Source: CAYJIL01 sp964370235 (GTDB lineage Bacteria; Bacteroidota; Bacteroidia; Bacteroidales; Rikenellaceae). Taken from it: a DNA stretch of 15,379 bases. Below are positions 7,698 through 15,253 of the stretch, one piece after another. Each line of letters opens with the position of its first letter. Position 1 is the first letter of the stretch. The position numbers and the translations under genes are program-made. The stretch lies in NCBI GenBank assembly GCA_964370235.1, contig CAYJIL010000054.1, positions 1 through 15,379 on the forward strand, read 5' to 3'. The notes under the pieces are model-generated. The model was not told the DNA's origin and searched no databases. It was given only the letters and a program-made list of their open reading frames with translations.

Positions 7698-8357
7698 CTA
7701 GTGTTGTTTCTTTGCCCACTCTAGGCGGCGAAGGTCTGGTAGGTGCTTAACTTCAAAGTTCTCGAAGCTAGCCTCAAAGCCATCGCCATCGGGTGATGCA
7801 GCCATAATACCCACCTGCATAGGGATATTGTCCTGCATCCATGCATTGCGCATCATTGTGTACTCTTTGTCATCAAACGAGTAGAAAATCTCAACAGCAT
7901 CTAGTCTGCGAACAGCCTTAATCCATATGTGTGGAACTGGCTCATCGAGCTCGATAACGCTCCAGTCGCTAGTTTTGTGTGTAACAACTGTGCTAATGTT
8001 ATATTTACCATCTACAAATTCAATTCCTGCTTTAATATAGTTTTCGTGGTCGATACGCACCATTATACCTGCTTGGTCATACTGTGTTTTGTAGTCGCCC
8101 GAAACCTTAACTTTTGCCTCGAACTCTCCACCATAGGTTGCATAGTAGAATGGAGCATCGTCCACCGTAAAACCATAGTGTGATATTCTCCAGTAGTCGG
8201 TTTGTGCAGGAACTTGCATCGTGAATTTATCTTTGGAAGCAATCTCCCAAGCCGAAGGCTCGTTGAACCATGTCATTTTGTCTAGGCTCTGTGCCATTAA
8301 CGATGATGTTGATAGCAAAGTCGAAAATGCTAGTGCCGAAAGAATCTTGAATTTCAT
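7698..8357 (-). CDS. Secreted DUF1349 family protein
   Basis: This 219-residue protein has a signal peptide (about 1-22, SSLMA|QSL) and one DUF1349 domain, a concanavalin-like beta-sandwich family related to yeast Ree1. Family-type segments are WFNEPSAWEI (30-39), YDQAGIMVRIDHENYIKAGIEF (starting at 93), the THKTSDWSVI stretch (127-136), WIKAVRRLDAVEIFYS (145-160) and MQVGIMAASPDGDGFEASFENF (starting at 180). The mature protein should be periplasmic or surface exposed; there is no lipobox and no membrane anchor. The biochemical role of the family is unclear; the fold suggests carbohydrate or ligand binding, which is an inference. It is transcribed away from the LuxR-type regulator at 8472, which may control it. 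A bidirectional terminator follows 23 bases after its stop. Confidence 0.88.
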   Translation of the reverse strand: MKFKILSALAFSTLLSTSSLMAQSLDKMTWFNEPSAWEIASKDKFTMQVPAQTDYWRISHYGFTVDDAPFYYATYGGEFEAKVKVSGDYKTQYDQAGIMVRIDHENYIKAGIEFVDGKYNISTVVTHKTSDWSVIELDEPVPHIWIKAVRRLDAVEIFYSFDDKEYTMMRNAWMQDNIPMQVGIMAASPDGDGFEASFENFEVKHLPDLRRLEWAKKQH

Positions 8358-8387
8358 TACTTATATTTTTAATTAATATTATTTTTG

Positions 8388-8402
8388 TGGTGAATAACCA
8401 TA
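8388..8402. promoter_or_regulatory. Dyad motif, site 1 of a pair (possible operator)
   Basis: TGGTGAATAACCATA has inverted TGGT/ACCA ends and closely matches a second site at 8448-8465. It lies within the predicted 5' leader of the DUF1349 gene, between its candidate promoter and its ATG. Its role as a binding site is inferred. Confidence 0.35.
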
Positions 8403-8416
8403 TTTTTATAACTTTA

Positions 8417-8424
8417 CAAAGGTA
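8417..8424 (-). promoter_or_regulatory. Candidate -7 element for the DUF1349 gene
   Basis: On the minus strand this reads TACCTTTG, an exact TAnnTTTG, 59 bases upstream of the DUF1349 ATG. A partial -33 (TTTT, plus-strand positions 8444-8447) lies at a spacing of 19. A weaker plus-strand candidate for the regulator, TTAATTTG at 8430-8437, has one mismatch. Confidence 0.5.
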
Positions 8425-8447
8425 AATAATTAATTTGGGCCATAAAA

Positions 8448-8465
8448 TGGTGAAAAATAACCATA
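8448..8465. promoter_or_regulatory. Dyad motif, site 2 of a pair (possible operator)
   Basis: TGGTGAAAAATAACCATA equals site 1 apart from three extra A bases in the centre; with its preceding base it forms ATGGT/ACCAT arms. It ends 6 bases before the GTG start of the LuxR-type gene, so a protein bound here could block that gene's expression. Confidence 0.35.
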
Positions 8466-8471
8466 AATATA

Positions 8472-9230
8472 GTGGAAATACAGATAAAACTAGAAAGTAA
8501 GCTACTCGAGAGAGATTTTAGTGTTTGTGACCGAGAGCAGATAATTGCTCAAAGTAGGGATATTGCAAAATTTTATGCTCTCATCGAGAATTCGATTTCG
8601 GTAGTTAGCAACCTACAAGATAATTGTAGCTACATCTACACCTCGCCACTAGCACAAAGGCTGGGGGTATATGATAATGTTGGCGAAATTGTAATTGATT
8701 CGATATGGGAACAAGAGCTTTATGACAGAGTGCACCCCGACGACCTTACTGCTCGTCATAATCTAGAGCTTCAGTTACATTCGTTAATTAGAGAGAGCGA
8801 AGAGTCTACTGCGCTGGGTTATCGCACCCATAGTCACATACGCATAAAAGACAACAGTGGTGAGTATATACCCATAACTCACCGCACACAGTTTTTGAGT
8901 TGCGATAGCAATGGTACGCCATGGCTAGCCATCTGTTTATATAATTATGCCTTTACTAGTGCAATGACACAGGGCTTTACCGCACACATTCACAATAGTG
9001 TAACGGGCAATAATATCCCCTACAATGCTAGCACTGCGCTCGATACTCTCACTCGGCGAGAGATACAAATACTCAAGCTCATAGACAATGGGCTGCGTAG
9101 CAAAGAGATATCGGATAGGCTATCAATTAGTATTAATACTGTTAATCGCCATAGGCAAAATATACTCGAAAAGCTAAGGGTGGGTAGCTCGATAGAGGCT
9201 ATAAAGGTAGTGAATTTGGGTGCTCAATAG
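8472..9230 (+). CDS. LuxR-type transcriptional regulator with PAS-like sensor region
   Basis: This 252-residue cytosolic regulator ends in a clear LuxR/GerE helix-turn-helix (about 191-248): LTRREIQILKLIDNGLRSKEISDRL, then SISINTVNRHRQNILEKL as the recognition part. The N-terminal region (about 35-160) looks like a PAS fold, with YTSPLAQRLG and the characteristic RVHPDDL (87-93); its ligand is unknown, and there is no receiver domain with a phosphoacceptor Asp. The start is GTG at 8472: an in-frame TGA lies at 8451-8453 and no in-frame ATG occurs until about residue 165, so GTG is the only standard candidate that keeps the sensor region. It is divergent from the DUF1349 gene across 114 bases that hold two similar dyad motifs, suggesting autoregulation and control of that neighbour. 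Confidence 0.88.
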   Translation: MEIQIKLESKLLERDFSVCDREQIIAQSRDIAKFYALIENSISVVSNLQDNCSYIYTSPLAQRLGVYDNVGEIVIDSIWEQELYDRVHPDDLTARHNLELQLHSLIRESEESTALGYRTHSHIRIKDNSGEYIPITHRTQFLSCDSNGTPWLAICLYNYAFTSAMTQGFTAHIHNSVTGNNIPYNASTALDTLTRREIQILKLIDNGLRSKEISDRLSISINTVNRHRQNILEKLRVGSSIEAIKVVNLGAQ

Positions 9231-9252
9231 CAGCGCATACATGCTCCTACAA

Positions 9253-9300
9253 AAACAACAGAGGGTATCTCGAACTAGTTCGAGATACCCTCTGTTGTTT
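9253..9300. terminator. Perfect 48-bp palindrome, bidirectional terminator between convergent genes
   Basis: The two 24-base arms are exactly complementary and meet at ACTAGT with no spacer. As RNA this would be a stem of about 22 bp with a CTAG tetraloop, flanked by an A-rich left side and TGTTGTTT on the right. It lies 22 bases after the regulator stop and 22 bases before the pheT stop, so it can serve both genes. The T tract is broken, which is weaker than a textbook terminator. Confidence 0.75.
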
Positions 9301-9322
9301 ATTACGTGGTCGTGATTAGCTA

Positions 9323-11779
9323 TTAGCTACGAACCTTAGCTCCTGTTTGACGCTCAATTTGCGAAAGGATATTTGCCATCGTCTTTTCGATAATGTTATC
9401 GGTAAGAGTACGCTCGGTATCCTCAAGAATAAAGCTAAGTGCATATGACTTTTTACCCTCTTCGATTTTGTCTCCCTCGTATAGGTCGAACAACGAAACA
9501 CTCTTAAGCAGCTTCTTTTCGCTCTTGAAGGCGATGTCATATAGCTTTTTAAACTCAACACTCTTGTCTACCACTAGAGCCAAATCTCGCTTAACCTCTG
9601 GGAACTTAGATAGCTCACGTGCAGCGACTTTTTGGTTTTTGACAATGGTCATTAGGGTGTCGAAGTTTAGCTCCATGTAGTAAACATCTGCCTTGATAGA
9701 GAAGATATTTCTAATAGGCTTTGCAATAATACCCATCTCGAATAGCTCTTTGCCTTGTACCTTGAACGATACAGCTTCGCTATAAATATCTTTTTTGTCT
9801 AGTGGCGAACATATTGCACTATTTGGGTTTATTCCAAAGCGGCGAAGAATCTTTTCGGCAGCCTTTTTAAGAGTAAACAAATCGCTCTTAACGGCTTGCT
9901 CGTTCCACGATGGCTTTTGGGCAAGACCCGTCACAAGTAGCGCAAGGTGAGCCTCTTGGCGATATGGCGCAAGGCCTCCTTCCTCTTTCTTGTTTACATC
10001 GTAGTAGTAGCAGTTACCAAACTCATATAGTTTAAGGTCGGCATTTTTGCGGTTGGTGTTTAGCTCTGTTGCCTCTAGTAGGTTGAACAGTAGCGTTTGA
10101 CGCATTACGTTAAGGTCGCCACTTAGTGGGTTGATAATCTTAACCGACTTTGTTACAGGGTATGACGATAGCTGCTCATAGTAAGCACCCTTTGTTAGGG
10201 AGTTGCTCATTGCCTCGCGGTATGAGTTGCTAGATAGTAGCGAAGATATTTCGCTTTGTACCTTGTCACGATCTGGCTTTTGAACATGCGAAATTGTAGA
10301 GAATACGTTCTCTGGAATTTCTATATTATTAAAACCATATATGCGCAAAATATCCTCAACAATGTCTACATCACGAGTTACATCGACTCTATATGCTGGA
10401 ACTTGCACTTTTGTCATAGACTCTGTGCGCTCAAGAATAACCATTTCTAGCGACTCCATGATAGCTACCATTTTGTCTGAACCAATCTTCTTGCCAATAA
10501 AACGCTCTGCCCAGTCAAAGTTAAACTCTACCACTGCTGGTTGCTCGTTGTAGTTGTTCTCGCTCACGATAGCCGAAATCTCGCCACCTGCCAGCTCTTT
10601 GAACAGTAGTGCAGCACGCTTTAGAGCATACTCTGTAATATTAGGGTCGACTCCTCGCTCGAAACGGAACGAAGAATCGGTGCTAAGGCCGTGACGCTTG
10701 GCACTCTTGCGAATAGAGACAGGGTTAAAGTATGCCGACTCTAGGAATATGTTTGTTGTTGTTTCGCTAACACCAGACTCAAGACCACCAAACACACCAC
10801 CAATACACATTGGTTTTTGTGCCGAGCAAATCATTAAATCTTCGCTCGAAAGTGTGCGTTCTACCTCGTCAAGAGTTACAAATTTTTCGCCCTCTTGTGC
10901 ACGACGTACTACCACTTTGCTGCCCTCTATCTTGTCGGCATCAAAGGCGTGTAGTGGCTGACCAATCTCGTGTAGAACATAGTTTGTAATGTCTACTAGG
11001 TTGTTTTTGGGAGCAATGCCAATAGCTCGCAAGTCACGCTGAAGCCACTCTGGCGATGGCGCAACTGTTACTCCGCTAATTGATACACCCATATATTTGG
11101 GTGCACCAGCTACGTCTGCCACTTCGATAGTGACTGGTGTAGTGTTATTATCTGTTGCAAAGCCATCTATCGATGGTAGGTTTAGCGAGTACTCGCTGCC
11201 CTTAGATGCCAAGTATGCTGCCAAATCACGTGCCACACCATAGTGCGATGCTGCATCTACACGGTTGGGTGTTAGGCCAATTTCATATATGTAGTCATCC
11301 TCGATTTTGTAGTACTCACGTGCAGGTGTACCCACCTTTGCATCGTCACCCAGCACAATTATACCATCGTGATCTGTACCAAGACCTATTTCGTCTTCGG
11401 CACATATCATACCTAGCGACTCTAGGCCTCTAATCTTGCTCTTTTTAATCTTGAACGTGTCGCCTTGGGTAGGGTATAGTGTAGCCCCCACGGGTGCTAC
11501 TACCACTCGCTGCCCTTGTGCAACGTTAGGAGCACCACACACGATTTGAACAACTCCTTGCCCATAATCAACCGTAGTTACCGATAATTTGTCGGCATCG
11601 GGGTGTTGCTCTTTTGTTAGAACCTCGCCAATAACAAGACCCTCTAGGCCTCCGGGGATAGATTCTACTCTCTCCAAAGACTCAACCTCTAGGCCAATAT
11701 CTGTTAGAATAATCGAAATCTCCTCTGGCGAAAGAGATGTATTAATGTAGTTTTTTAACCACTTATGTGAAATCTTCAT
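9323..11779 (-). CDS. pheT: Phenylalanine--tRNA ligase beta subunit
   Basis: This 818-residue protein is the full-length bacterial PheT chain, which together with PheS charges tRNA-Phe with phenylalanine in the cytosol. Domains in order: N-terminal MKISHKWLKNYI; a tRNA-binding OB fold (about 44-150, LVIGEVLTKEQHPDADKL and VCGAPNV); the B3/B4 editing region (about 212-385, including LVDITNYVLHEIGQPLHAFD and STDSSFRFERGVDP); a B5 domain (about 410-485, PAYRVDVTRDVDIVEDILRIYGFN); the catalytic-like core; and a C-terminal anticodon-binding FDX-ACB domain (about 724-818, FPEVKRDLALVVD). The length is normal (about 790-820). No pheS is adjacent. The leader contains a hairpin with a U tract that could attenuate expression. 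Confidence 0.97.
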   Translation of the reverse strand: MKISHKWLKNYINTSLSPEEISIILTDIGLEVESLERVESIPGGLEGLVIGEVLTKEQHPDADKLSVTTVDYGQGVVQIVCGAPNVAQGQRVVVAPVGATLYPTQGDTFKIKKSKIRGLESLGMICAEDEIGLGTDHDGIIVLGDDAKVGTPAREYYKIEDDYIYEIGLTPNRVDAASHYGVARDLAAYLASKGSEYSLNLPSIDGFATDNNTTPVTIEVADVAGAPKYMGVSISGVTVAPSPEWLQRDLRAIGIAPKNNLVDITNYVLHEIGQPLHAFDADKIEGSKVVVRRAQEGEKFVTLDEVERTLSSEDLMICSAQKPMCIGGVFGGLESGVSETTTNIFLESAYFNPVSIRKSAKRHGLSTDSSFRFERGVDPNITEYALKRAALLFKELAGGEISAIVSENNYNEQPAVVEFNFDWAERFIGKKIGSDKMVAIMESLEMVILERTESMTKVQVPAYRVDVTRDVDIVEDILRIYGFNNIEIPENVFSTISHVQKPDRDKVQSEISSLLSSNSYREAMSNSLTKGAYYEQLSSYPVTKSVKIINPLSGDLNVMRQTLLFNLLEATELNTNRKNADLKLYEFGNCYYYDVNKKEEGGLAPYRQEAHLALLVTGLAQKPSWNEQAVKSDLFTLKKAAEKILRRFGINPNSAICSPLDKKDIYSEAVSFKVQGKELFEMGIIAKPIRNIFSIKADVYYMELNFDTLMTIVKNQKVAARELSKFPEVKRDLALVVDKSVEFKKLYDIAFKSEKKLLKSVSLFDLYEGDKIEEGKKSYALSFILEDTERTLTDNIIEKTMANILSQIERQTGAKVRS

Positions 11780-11826
11780 ATATTGTATTTTTATCTAAAA
11801 GCAAAATAACAGCGCAAGTTAGTAAC

Positions 11827-11870
11827 AAAAAAGATAAATTTCAACTTTGGAGCCCATAAAGTTGAAATTT
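11827..11870 (-). terminator. Terminator-like hairpin in the pheT leader (possible attenuator)
   Basis: AAATTTCAACTTT (11836-11848) and its exact complement (11858-11870) form a 13-bp stem with a 9-base loop. On the minus strand it is followed, after ATC, by six T (11832-11827). There is no T tract on the plus side, so it points towards pheT, whose ATG lies 47 bases further on. No minus-strand gene lies immediately upstream for it to terminate. The stem is AT-rich and therefore modest in strength. Confidence 0.45.
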
Positions 11871-11874
11871 GGGA

Positions 11875-11940
11875 GCAACTATTTTAATAGTTGCAAATTT
11901 AACAATCTTGTAACTATCCCCTCTAGTCATAGTTGCAAAT
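11875..11940. repeat. Direct and inverted repeats of an AGTTGCAAAT motif between pheT and ppk
   Basis: ATAGTTGCAAAT occurs exactly twice on the plus strand (11887-11898 and 11929-11940), 42 bases apart. Inverted partners GCAACTATT (11875-11883) and TTGTAACTAT (11908-11917, one G-U pair if transcribed) precede each copy, making two hairpins. The pheT-ppk gap (11780-12088) also holds the pheT leader hairpin and a candidate ppk promoter; 11957-12088 shows nothing else clear. Confidence 0.5.
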
Positions 11941-11948
11941 AATCTAAC

Positions 11949-11956
11949 TATCTTTG
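11949..11956 (+). promoter_or_regulatory. Candidate -7 element for ppk
   Basis: TATCTTTG is an exact TAnnTTTG, 132 bases before the ppk ATG. A -33 TTTG is not apparent at the standard distance. If used, it gives a long leader of about 127 bases. Confidence 0.35.
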
Positions 11957-12088
11957 TAAGTCAAGCAGAGATAAAATGTAATATTAACAAATAACTCTCT
12001 TTATAAACGTTAGTATAGATACCCTTTTACCTCTACTAAAGTTACACAAACACACATCCAAAGAGCGTATTCAAAATATATAATACTA

Positions 12089-14137
12089 ATGAATCAAATG
12101 TACAATAGAGAGCTCAGTTGGCTCCAATTCAATAGCCGAGTATTACAAGAGGCACAAGACAAGAGTGTGCCGCTAATGGGGCGTCTACGTTTTTTAGGTA
12201 TCTACTCCAATAACCTTGATGAATTTATTAAGGTGAGAGTAGGTAATCTCATTCGCTACAATAGCTACAAGGGCAAAGAGCAGATGATTATGACGGGTGG
12301 TTACTCGTCGGCTTTGCTGCTCCCTATGATTAACCAGCAAGTTGCTATTTCTCAGGAGGTATTCCAAAAAACTTACTCAGATATTCTTAACGAGCTCGAG
12401 GGCCACGGTGTTCATATGGTTAACGAAAAGGAGCTTAGCGAGAGCCAGTTGGAATATTGCCGAGAGTACTTTATGTCGGTAGTTAGTGTTAGGGTAGTGC
12501 CTATGCTTATTCGCAAAAATTTTGATATTCCGTTTCTTCCCGACGGAAAGATATATCTTGCCGTTAAGATGGCATCGCAAAAAACAAATCGCTATGCCAT
12601 TCTAAAGATGCCAGTGAGTGCGGCTTGTCCTCGCTTTGTGGTTTTGCCAACAGATGTGCCTGGGCGAACAGATATTATCTTTTTGGATGATATAATACGT
12701 TTGTTCCTAGACGATATATTCTTTATGTTTAATTACGACACTATTTCGGTGCATACATTCAAAATTGTGCGTGATGCCGAGCTTAACCTCGATGATGATG
12801 TGTCGAAGAGCCTGTCTGAAAAGATGTTTAAAGGGCTTTCGCAGCGTGATAAAGGTCGACCAATTAGAATGGTATTCGACAAAGAGATGCCTGCCGATGT
12901 GCTTGATACAATATCCAAAAAGTTAGGCTTTAAGAGCATGGAGCAGCTCGATGCTGGTGGTCGCTATCATCTTATGCGAGATTTGATGAAATTCCCAAAG
13001 GTGCGCCCACAGCTCGAAAACTCGAATCCTCGTCCAATGCTACACAAGGATATAAACCCCTTTGATAGTATTCTAAAGGTTATTAAGAACAAAGATATTC
13101 TTTTGTGTTACCCCTACCATACGTTTAATCACATTATCGACATGTTGCGTGAGGCGGCGGTTGACCCTCGTGTACACTCCATCTATATTGCACTCTATCG
13201 CACTGCCGATAACTCAAAAATTATTAGTGCTTTGCGTAGTGCTGTTAAGAACGGAAAAAATGTTACAGCACTTGTTGAGCTAAAGGCTCGCTTTGACGAG
13301 ATGCATAATATCGACAGCACCGACACCCTGCAAAGCGGAGGAGTAAAGGTGATTCATAGTCCCGAGGAGCTAAAGGTGCATAGCAAGCTTATACTAATAG
13401 AGCGTTTCGAAGGGCAAAAATCGAGAGGTTATGTGCATGTGGGAACGGGTAATTTTAACGAAAACACAGCTACACTATATAGCGATTTTGGGCTTTTGAC
13501 TTCGGACCCCAAAATTGCCGATGATGCTCGCAAGGTGTTTGACTTTTTACAACACTCACACCGTCACTATACCTACGATAAATTGATGGTTGCACCACAC
13601 ACTATGCGCTCAGACATAGAAACGATTATTCACAAAGAAATTGAATATGCAAAGAAAGGTGGCAAGGCATATTTTTATGGTAAGTTCAACTCTCTCACCG
13701 ACAAAAAGATGATTGATCTTTTGTATAAAGCATCAAACGCTGGGGTTAAGATTAGGCTACTAGTGCGAGGAGCATGTTGTTTGATAGCCCAAAAGAAGGG
13801 GCTTAGCAAGAATATCGAGGTGCGAAGCATTATCGACAAATACCTTGAGCATGCACGCATGATTATTTGCAGTGGTGGTGGTAAGCCCCATGGCTATATA
13901 ATGAGTGCCGATTTAATGACTCGTAATCTTGATAGGCGTGTTGAGGTTGGTGTGCCAATAGCCGATAAGAGGATACTCGTTACGCTAAAAGACTATTTTA
14001 GCATACAGTGGAGTGATAACGTAAAGTCACGAGATATTGCACCTCCATATAATAATGACTATATTGCAAACGATATAGGCAAAGATATTATTCGTAGCCA
14101 AGAGGCACTTTACAAATATTTTAGCAATAATGAATAG
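12089..14137 (+). CDS. ppk1: Polyphosphate kinase 1
   Basis: This 682-residue enzyme reversibly polymerises the gamma-phosphate of ATP into inorganic polyphosphate. The opening NRELSWLQFNSRVLQEA (6-22) and LRFLGIYSNNLDEFIKVRVG (33-52) are diagnostic of the N-terminal and ATP-contact regions. In the first phospholipase-D-like domain, VHSKLILI places H431 at the position of the autophosphorylated His of E. coli PPK (H435), and YVHVGTGNFNENTA places H450 at the position of E. coli H454. A second HKD-like element, YLEHARMI (H588), is present. The length matches E. coli PPK (688). The chosen ATG at 12089 is three codons before a second Met at the conserved MYNRELSW, so that Met is an alternative start. 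It overlaps the downstream Ppx/GppA gene by 8 bases. Confidence 0.97.
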   Translation: MNQMYNRELSWLQFNSRVLQEAQDKSVPLMGRLRFLGIYSNNLDEFIKVRVGNLIRYNSYKGKEQMIMTGGYSSALLLPMINQQVAISQEVFQKTYSDILNELEGHGVHMVNEKELSESQLEYCREYFMSVVSVRVVPMLIRKNFDIPFLPDGKIYLAVKMASQKTNRYAILKMPVSAACPRFVVLPTDVPGRTDIIFLDDIIRLFLDDIFFMFNYDTISVHTFKIVRDAELNLDDDVSKSLSEKMFKGLSQRDKGRPIRMVFDKEMPADVLDTISKKLGFKSMEQLDAGGRYHLMRDLMKFPKVRPQLENSNPRPMLHKDINPFDSILKVIKNKDILLCYPYHTFNHIIDMLREAAVDPRVHSIYIALYRTADNSKIISALRSAVKNGKNVTALVELKARFDEMHNIDSTDTLQSGGVKVIHSPEELKVHSKLILIERFEGQKSRGYVHVGTGNFNENTATLYSDFGLLTSDPKIADDARKVFDFLQHSHRHYTYDKLMVAPHTMRSDIETIIHKEIEYAKKGGKAYFYGKFNSLTDKKMIDLLYKASNAGVKIRLLVRGACCLIAQKKGLSKNIEVRSIIDKYLEHARMIICSGGGKPHGYIMSADLMTRNLDRRVEVGVPIADKRILVTLKDYFSIQWSDNVKSRDIAPPYNNDYIANDIGKDIIRSQEALYKYFSNNE

Positions 14138-15029
14138 AGAAACAATAGCAGCAATCGACATAGGGTCAAACGCCATTAGGTTGCTCATCAACTATATAGA
14201 GCAAGACAAAGGATTCATTGCATTCAAGCGAGCAGCGTTTATACGTGTGCCTATTCGTTTGGGTGAGGATGTATTTACACAGGGAGTGATAGGCGATGTA
14301 AAAAAGGAGAGACTATCAAAAGCTATGGTGTCATTTTCGCACGTGATGGATACTTTTAATGCCAAAGCATACCGTGCGTGTGCCACAAGTGCCATGCGTG
14401 AGGCAGGTAATGGCAAAGAGATTGTAGAGTACATTAAAGAGACTAGCGGTATCTCCATCGATATTATTTCGGGAACCGAAGAGGCAGAAACCATATTCAA
14501 AGCAGGTTCGTTTGCCAATCTTATGGGCGAGGACGATAGTTATATCTTTGTAGACGTGGGTGGCGGTAGCACCGAGGTTACCATATACAGCAACCACGAG
14601 CGTGTTATGTCCAAGTCGTTCCCTTTGGGTACGGTGCGTATGATTAGTGATGCGGTAGATAAGGCAGAGTGGAAAGAGTTTAAGCGCTGGCTAAGCGATG
14701 TTGTTGCGGCTCACAAGCCAACGGCAATTATTGGTTCGGGCGGAAATATCAATAAAATTCACAAGCTATTGCAAAAAAAGGAGCGTGAAGTGATAAAATA
14801 TGCCGAAATGAAGGAGATGTATGAGCAAATGAAGCTACTTAGTTTTGACGAGCGCATTCGAATGTTCAAACTAAACGCCTATCGAGCCGATGTAATCATG
14901 CCTGCAATGAAAATTTTTACTACTTGTTGTAAGTGTTGCTCGATTAGCGATGTTGTAGTGCCTAAAGTAGGTCTGGCTGATGGAGTTATACACGAATTAT
15001 ATCACAAGATGCACAAGGGGGAGCAGTAA
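14130..15029 (+). CDS. ppx: Ppx/GppA family phosphatase (short form, probable exopolyphosphatase)
   Basis: This 299-residue protein is an actin-like ASKHA phosphatase with the two-lobe Ppx/GppA core. Motifs: first phosphate loop AIDIGSNAIRLL (8-19), Glu pair in ISGTEEAETIF (E117/E118, one likely the catalytic base), second phosphate loop VDVGGGSTEV (141-150) and the nucleotide-side motif IGSGGNINKI (201-210). It lacks the C-terminal HD-like domain of E. coli Ppx (about 510 residues), as do many short members. The start ATG lies inside the last codons of ppk (overlap ATGAATAG), so translation is probably coupled. This context favours polyphosphate hydrolysis over pppGpp hydrolysis, but sequence alone does not separate the two. 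A CCKCC cysteine cluster at 266-270 is notable. Confidence 0.9.
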   Translation: MNRETIAAIDIGSNAIRLLINYIEQDKGFIAFKRAAFIRVPIRLGEDVFTQGVIGDVKKERLSKAMVSFSHVMDTFNAKAYRACATSAMREAGNGKEIVEYIKETSGISIDIISGTEEAETIFKAGSFANLMGEDDSYIFVDVGGGSTEVTIYSNHERVMSKSFPLGTVRMISDAVDKAEWKEFKRWLSDVVAAHKPTAIIGSGGNINKIHKLLQKKEREVIKYAEMKEMYEQMKLLSFDERIRMFKLNAYRADVIMPAMKIFTTCCKCCSISDVVVPKVGLADGVIHELYHKMHKGEQ

Positions 15030-15037
15030 TTCGAAAA

Positions 15038-15065
15038 ACTTTTTTCAAAAAAAATCGAAAAAAGT
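15038..15065 (+). terminator. Weak AT-only inverted repeat after ppx
   Basis: ACTTTTTTC (15038-15046) and GAAAAAAGT (15057-15065) are complementary around a 10-base A-rich loop, shortly after the ppx stop. The stem is almost all A-T and lacks a following T tract, so it is a poor terminator. The A tracts could instead bend DNA upstream of the tRNA promoter. Confidence 0.25.
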
Positions 15066-15075
15066 ACACCGAAAA

Positions 15076-15106
15076 TTTGCAAGTTTAAAAATTATGCTTA
15101 CCTTTG
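15076..15106 (+). promoter_or_regulatory. Promoter of the tRNA-Asn gene
   Basis: TTTG (15076-15079), 19 bases, then TACCTTTG (15099-15106): both boxes match the Bacteroidota consensus exactly at standard spacing. The transcript should start near 15112, leaving about 36 bases of 5' leader before the tRNA. That leader holds a repeated AACGGTT (15124-15130, 15136-15142). Confidence 0.85.
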
Positions 15107-15147
15107 CATCACGTTAAACGAACAACGGTTGGTTAAACGGTTTAAAT

Positions 15148-15221
15148 TCCTCGTTAGCTCAGTTGGTTAGAGCACCTGACTGTTAATCAGGGGGTCCTAG
15201 GTTCAAGTCCTAGACGAGGAG
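15148..15221 (+). tRNA. tRNA-Asn (anticodon GUU)
   Basis: The 74-base cloverleaf is complete. Acceptor arms are TCCTCGT (15148-15154) and ACGAGGA (15214-15220) with discriminator G at 15221. The D-arm is GCTC/GAGC. The anticodon stem is CCTGA (15175-15179) with TCAGG (15187-15191) around loop CTGTTAA, placing GTT at 15182-15184. The T-arm is CTAGG/CCTAG with loop TTCAAGT. The terminal CCA is not encoded. It has its own promoter upstream and a terminator four bases downstream, so it is a single-gene unit. Confidence 0.97.
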
Positions 15222-15224
15222 CTC

Positions 15225-15253
15225 AAAAGGTCGCTAAACAGCGACCTTTTTTT
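15225..15253 (+). terminator. Rho-independent terminator of the tRNA gene
   Basis: AAAAGGTCGCT (15225-15235) pairs with AGCGACCTTTT (15240-15250) around an AAAC loop, followed by more T to 15253. It is a compact stem with a GC-containing centre and a good T tract. Confidence 0.9.

Noticed and set aside
11841..11930. 29-codon minus-strand leader frame upstream of pheT
   Set aside because: It has only two Phe codons and no recognisable start signal, so it is not annotated as a leader peptide gene; it is mentioned only with the hairpin finding.
14192..14597. Two minus-strand frames of 88 and 108 residues
   Set aside because: Both are antisense to the conserved phosphate-binding core of the Ppx/GppA protein and show no family features.
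15148..15221. tRNA gene as an integration (att) site for a mobile element
   Set aside because: No integrase, no repeated tRNA 3' end and no element boundary is visible in the 158 bases after the tRNA.
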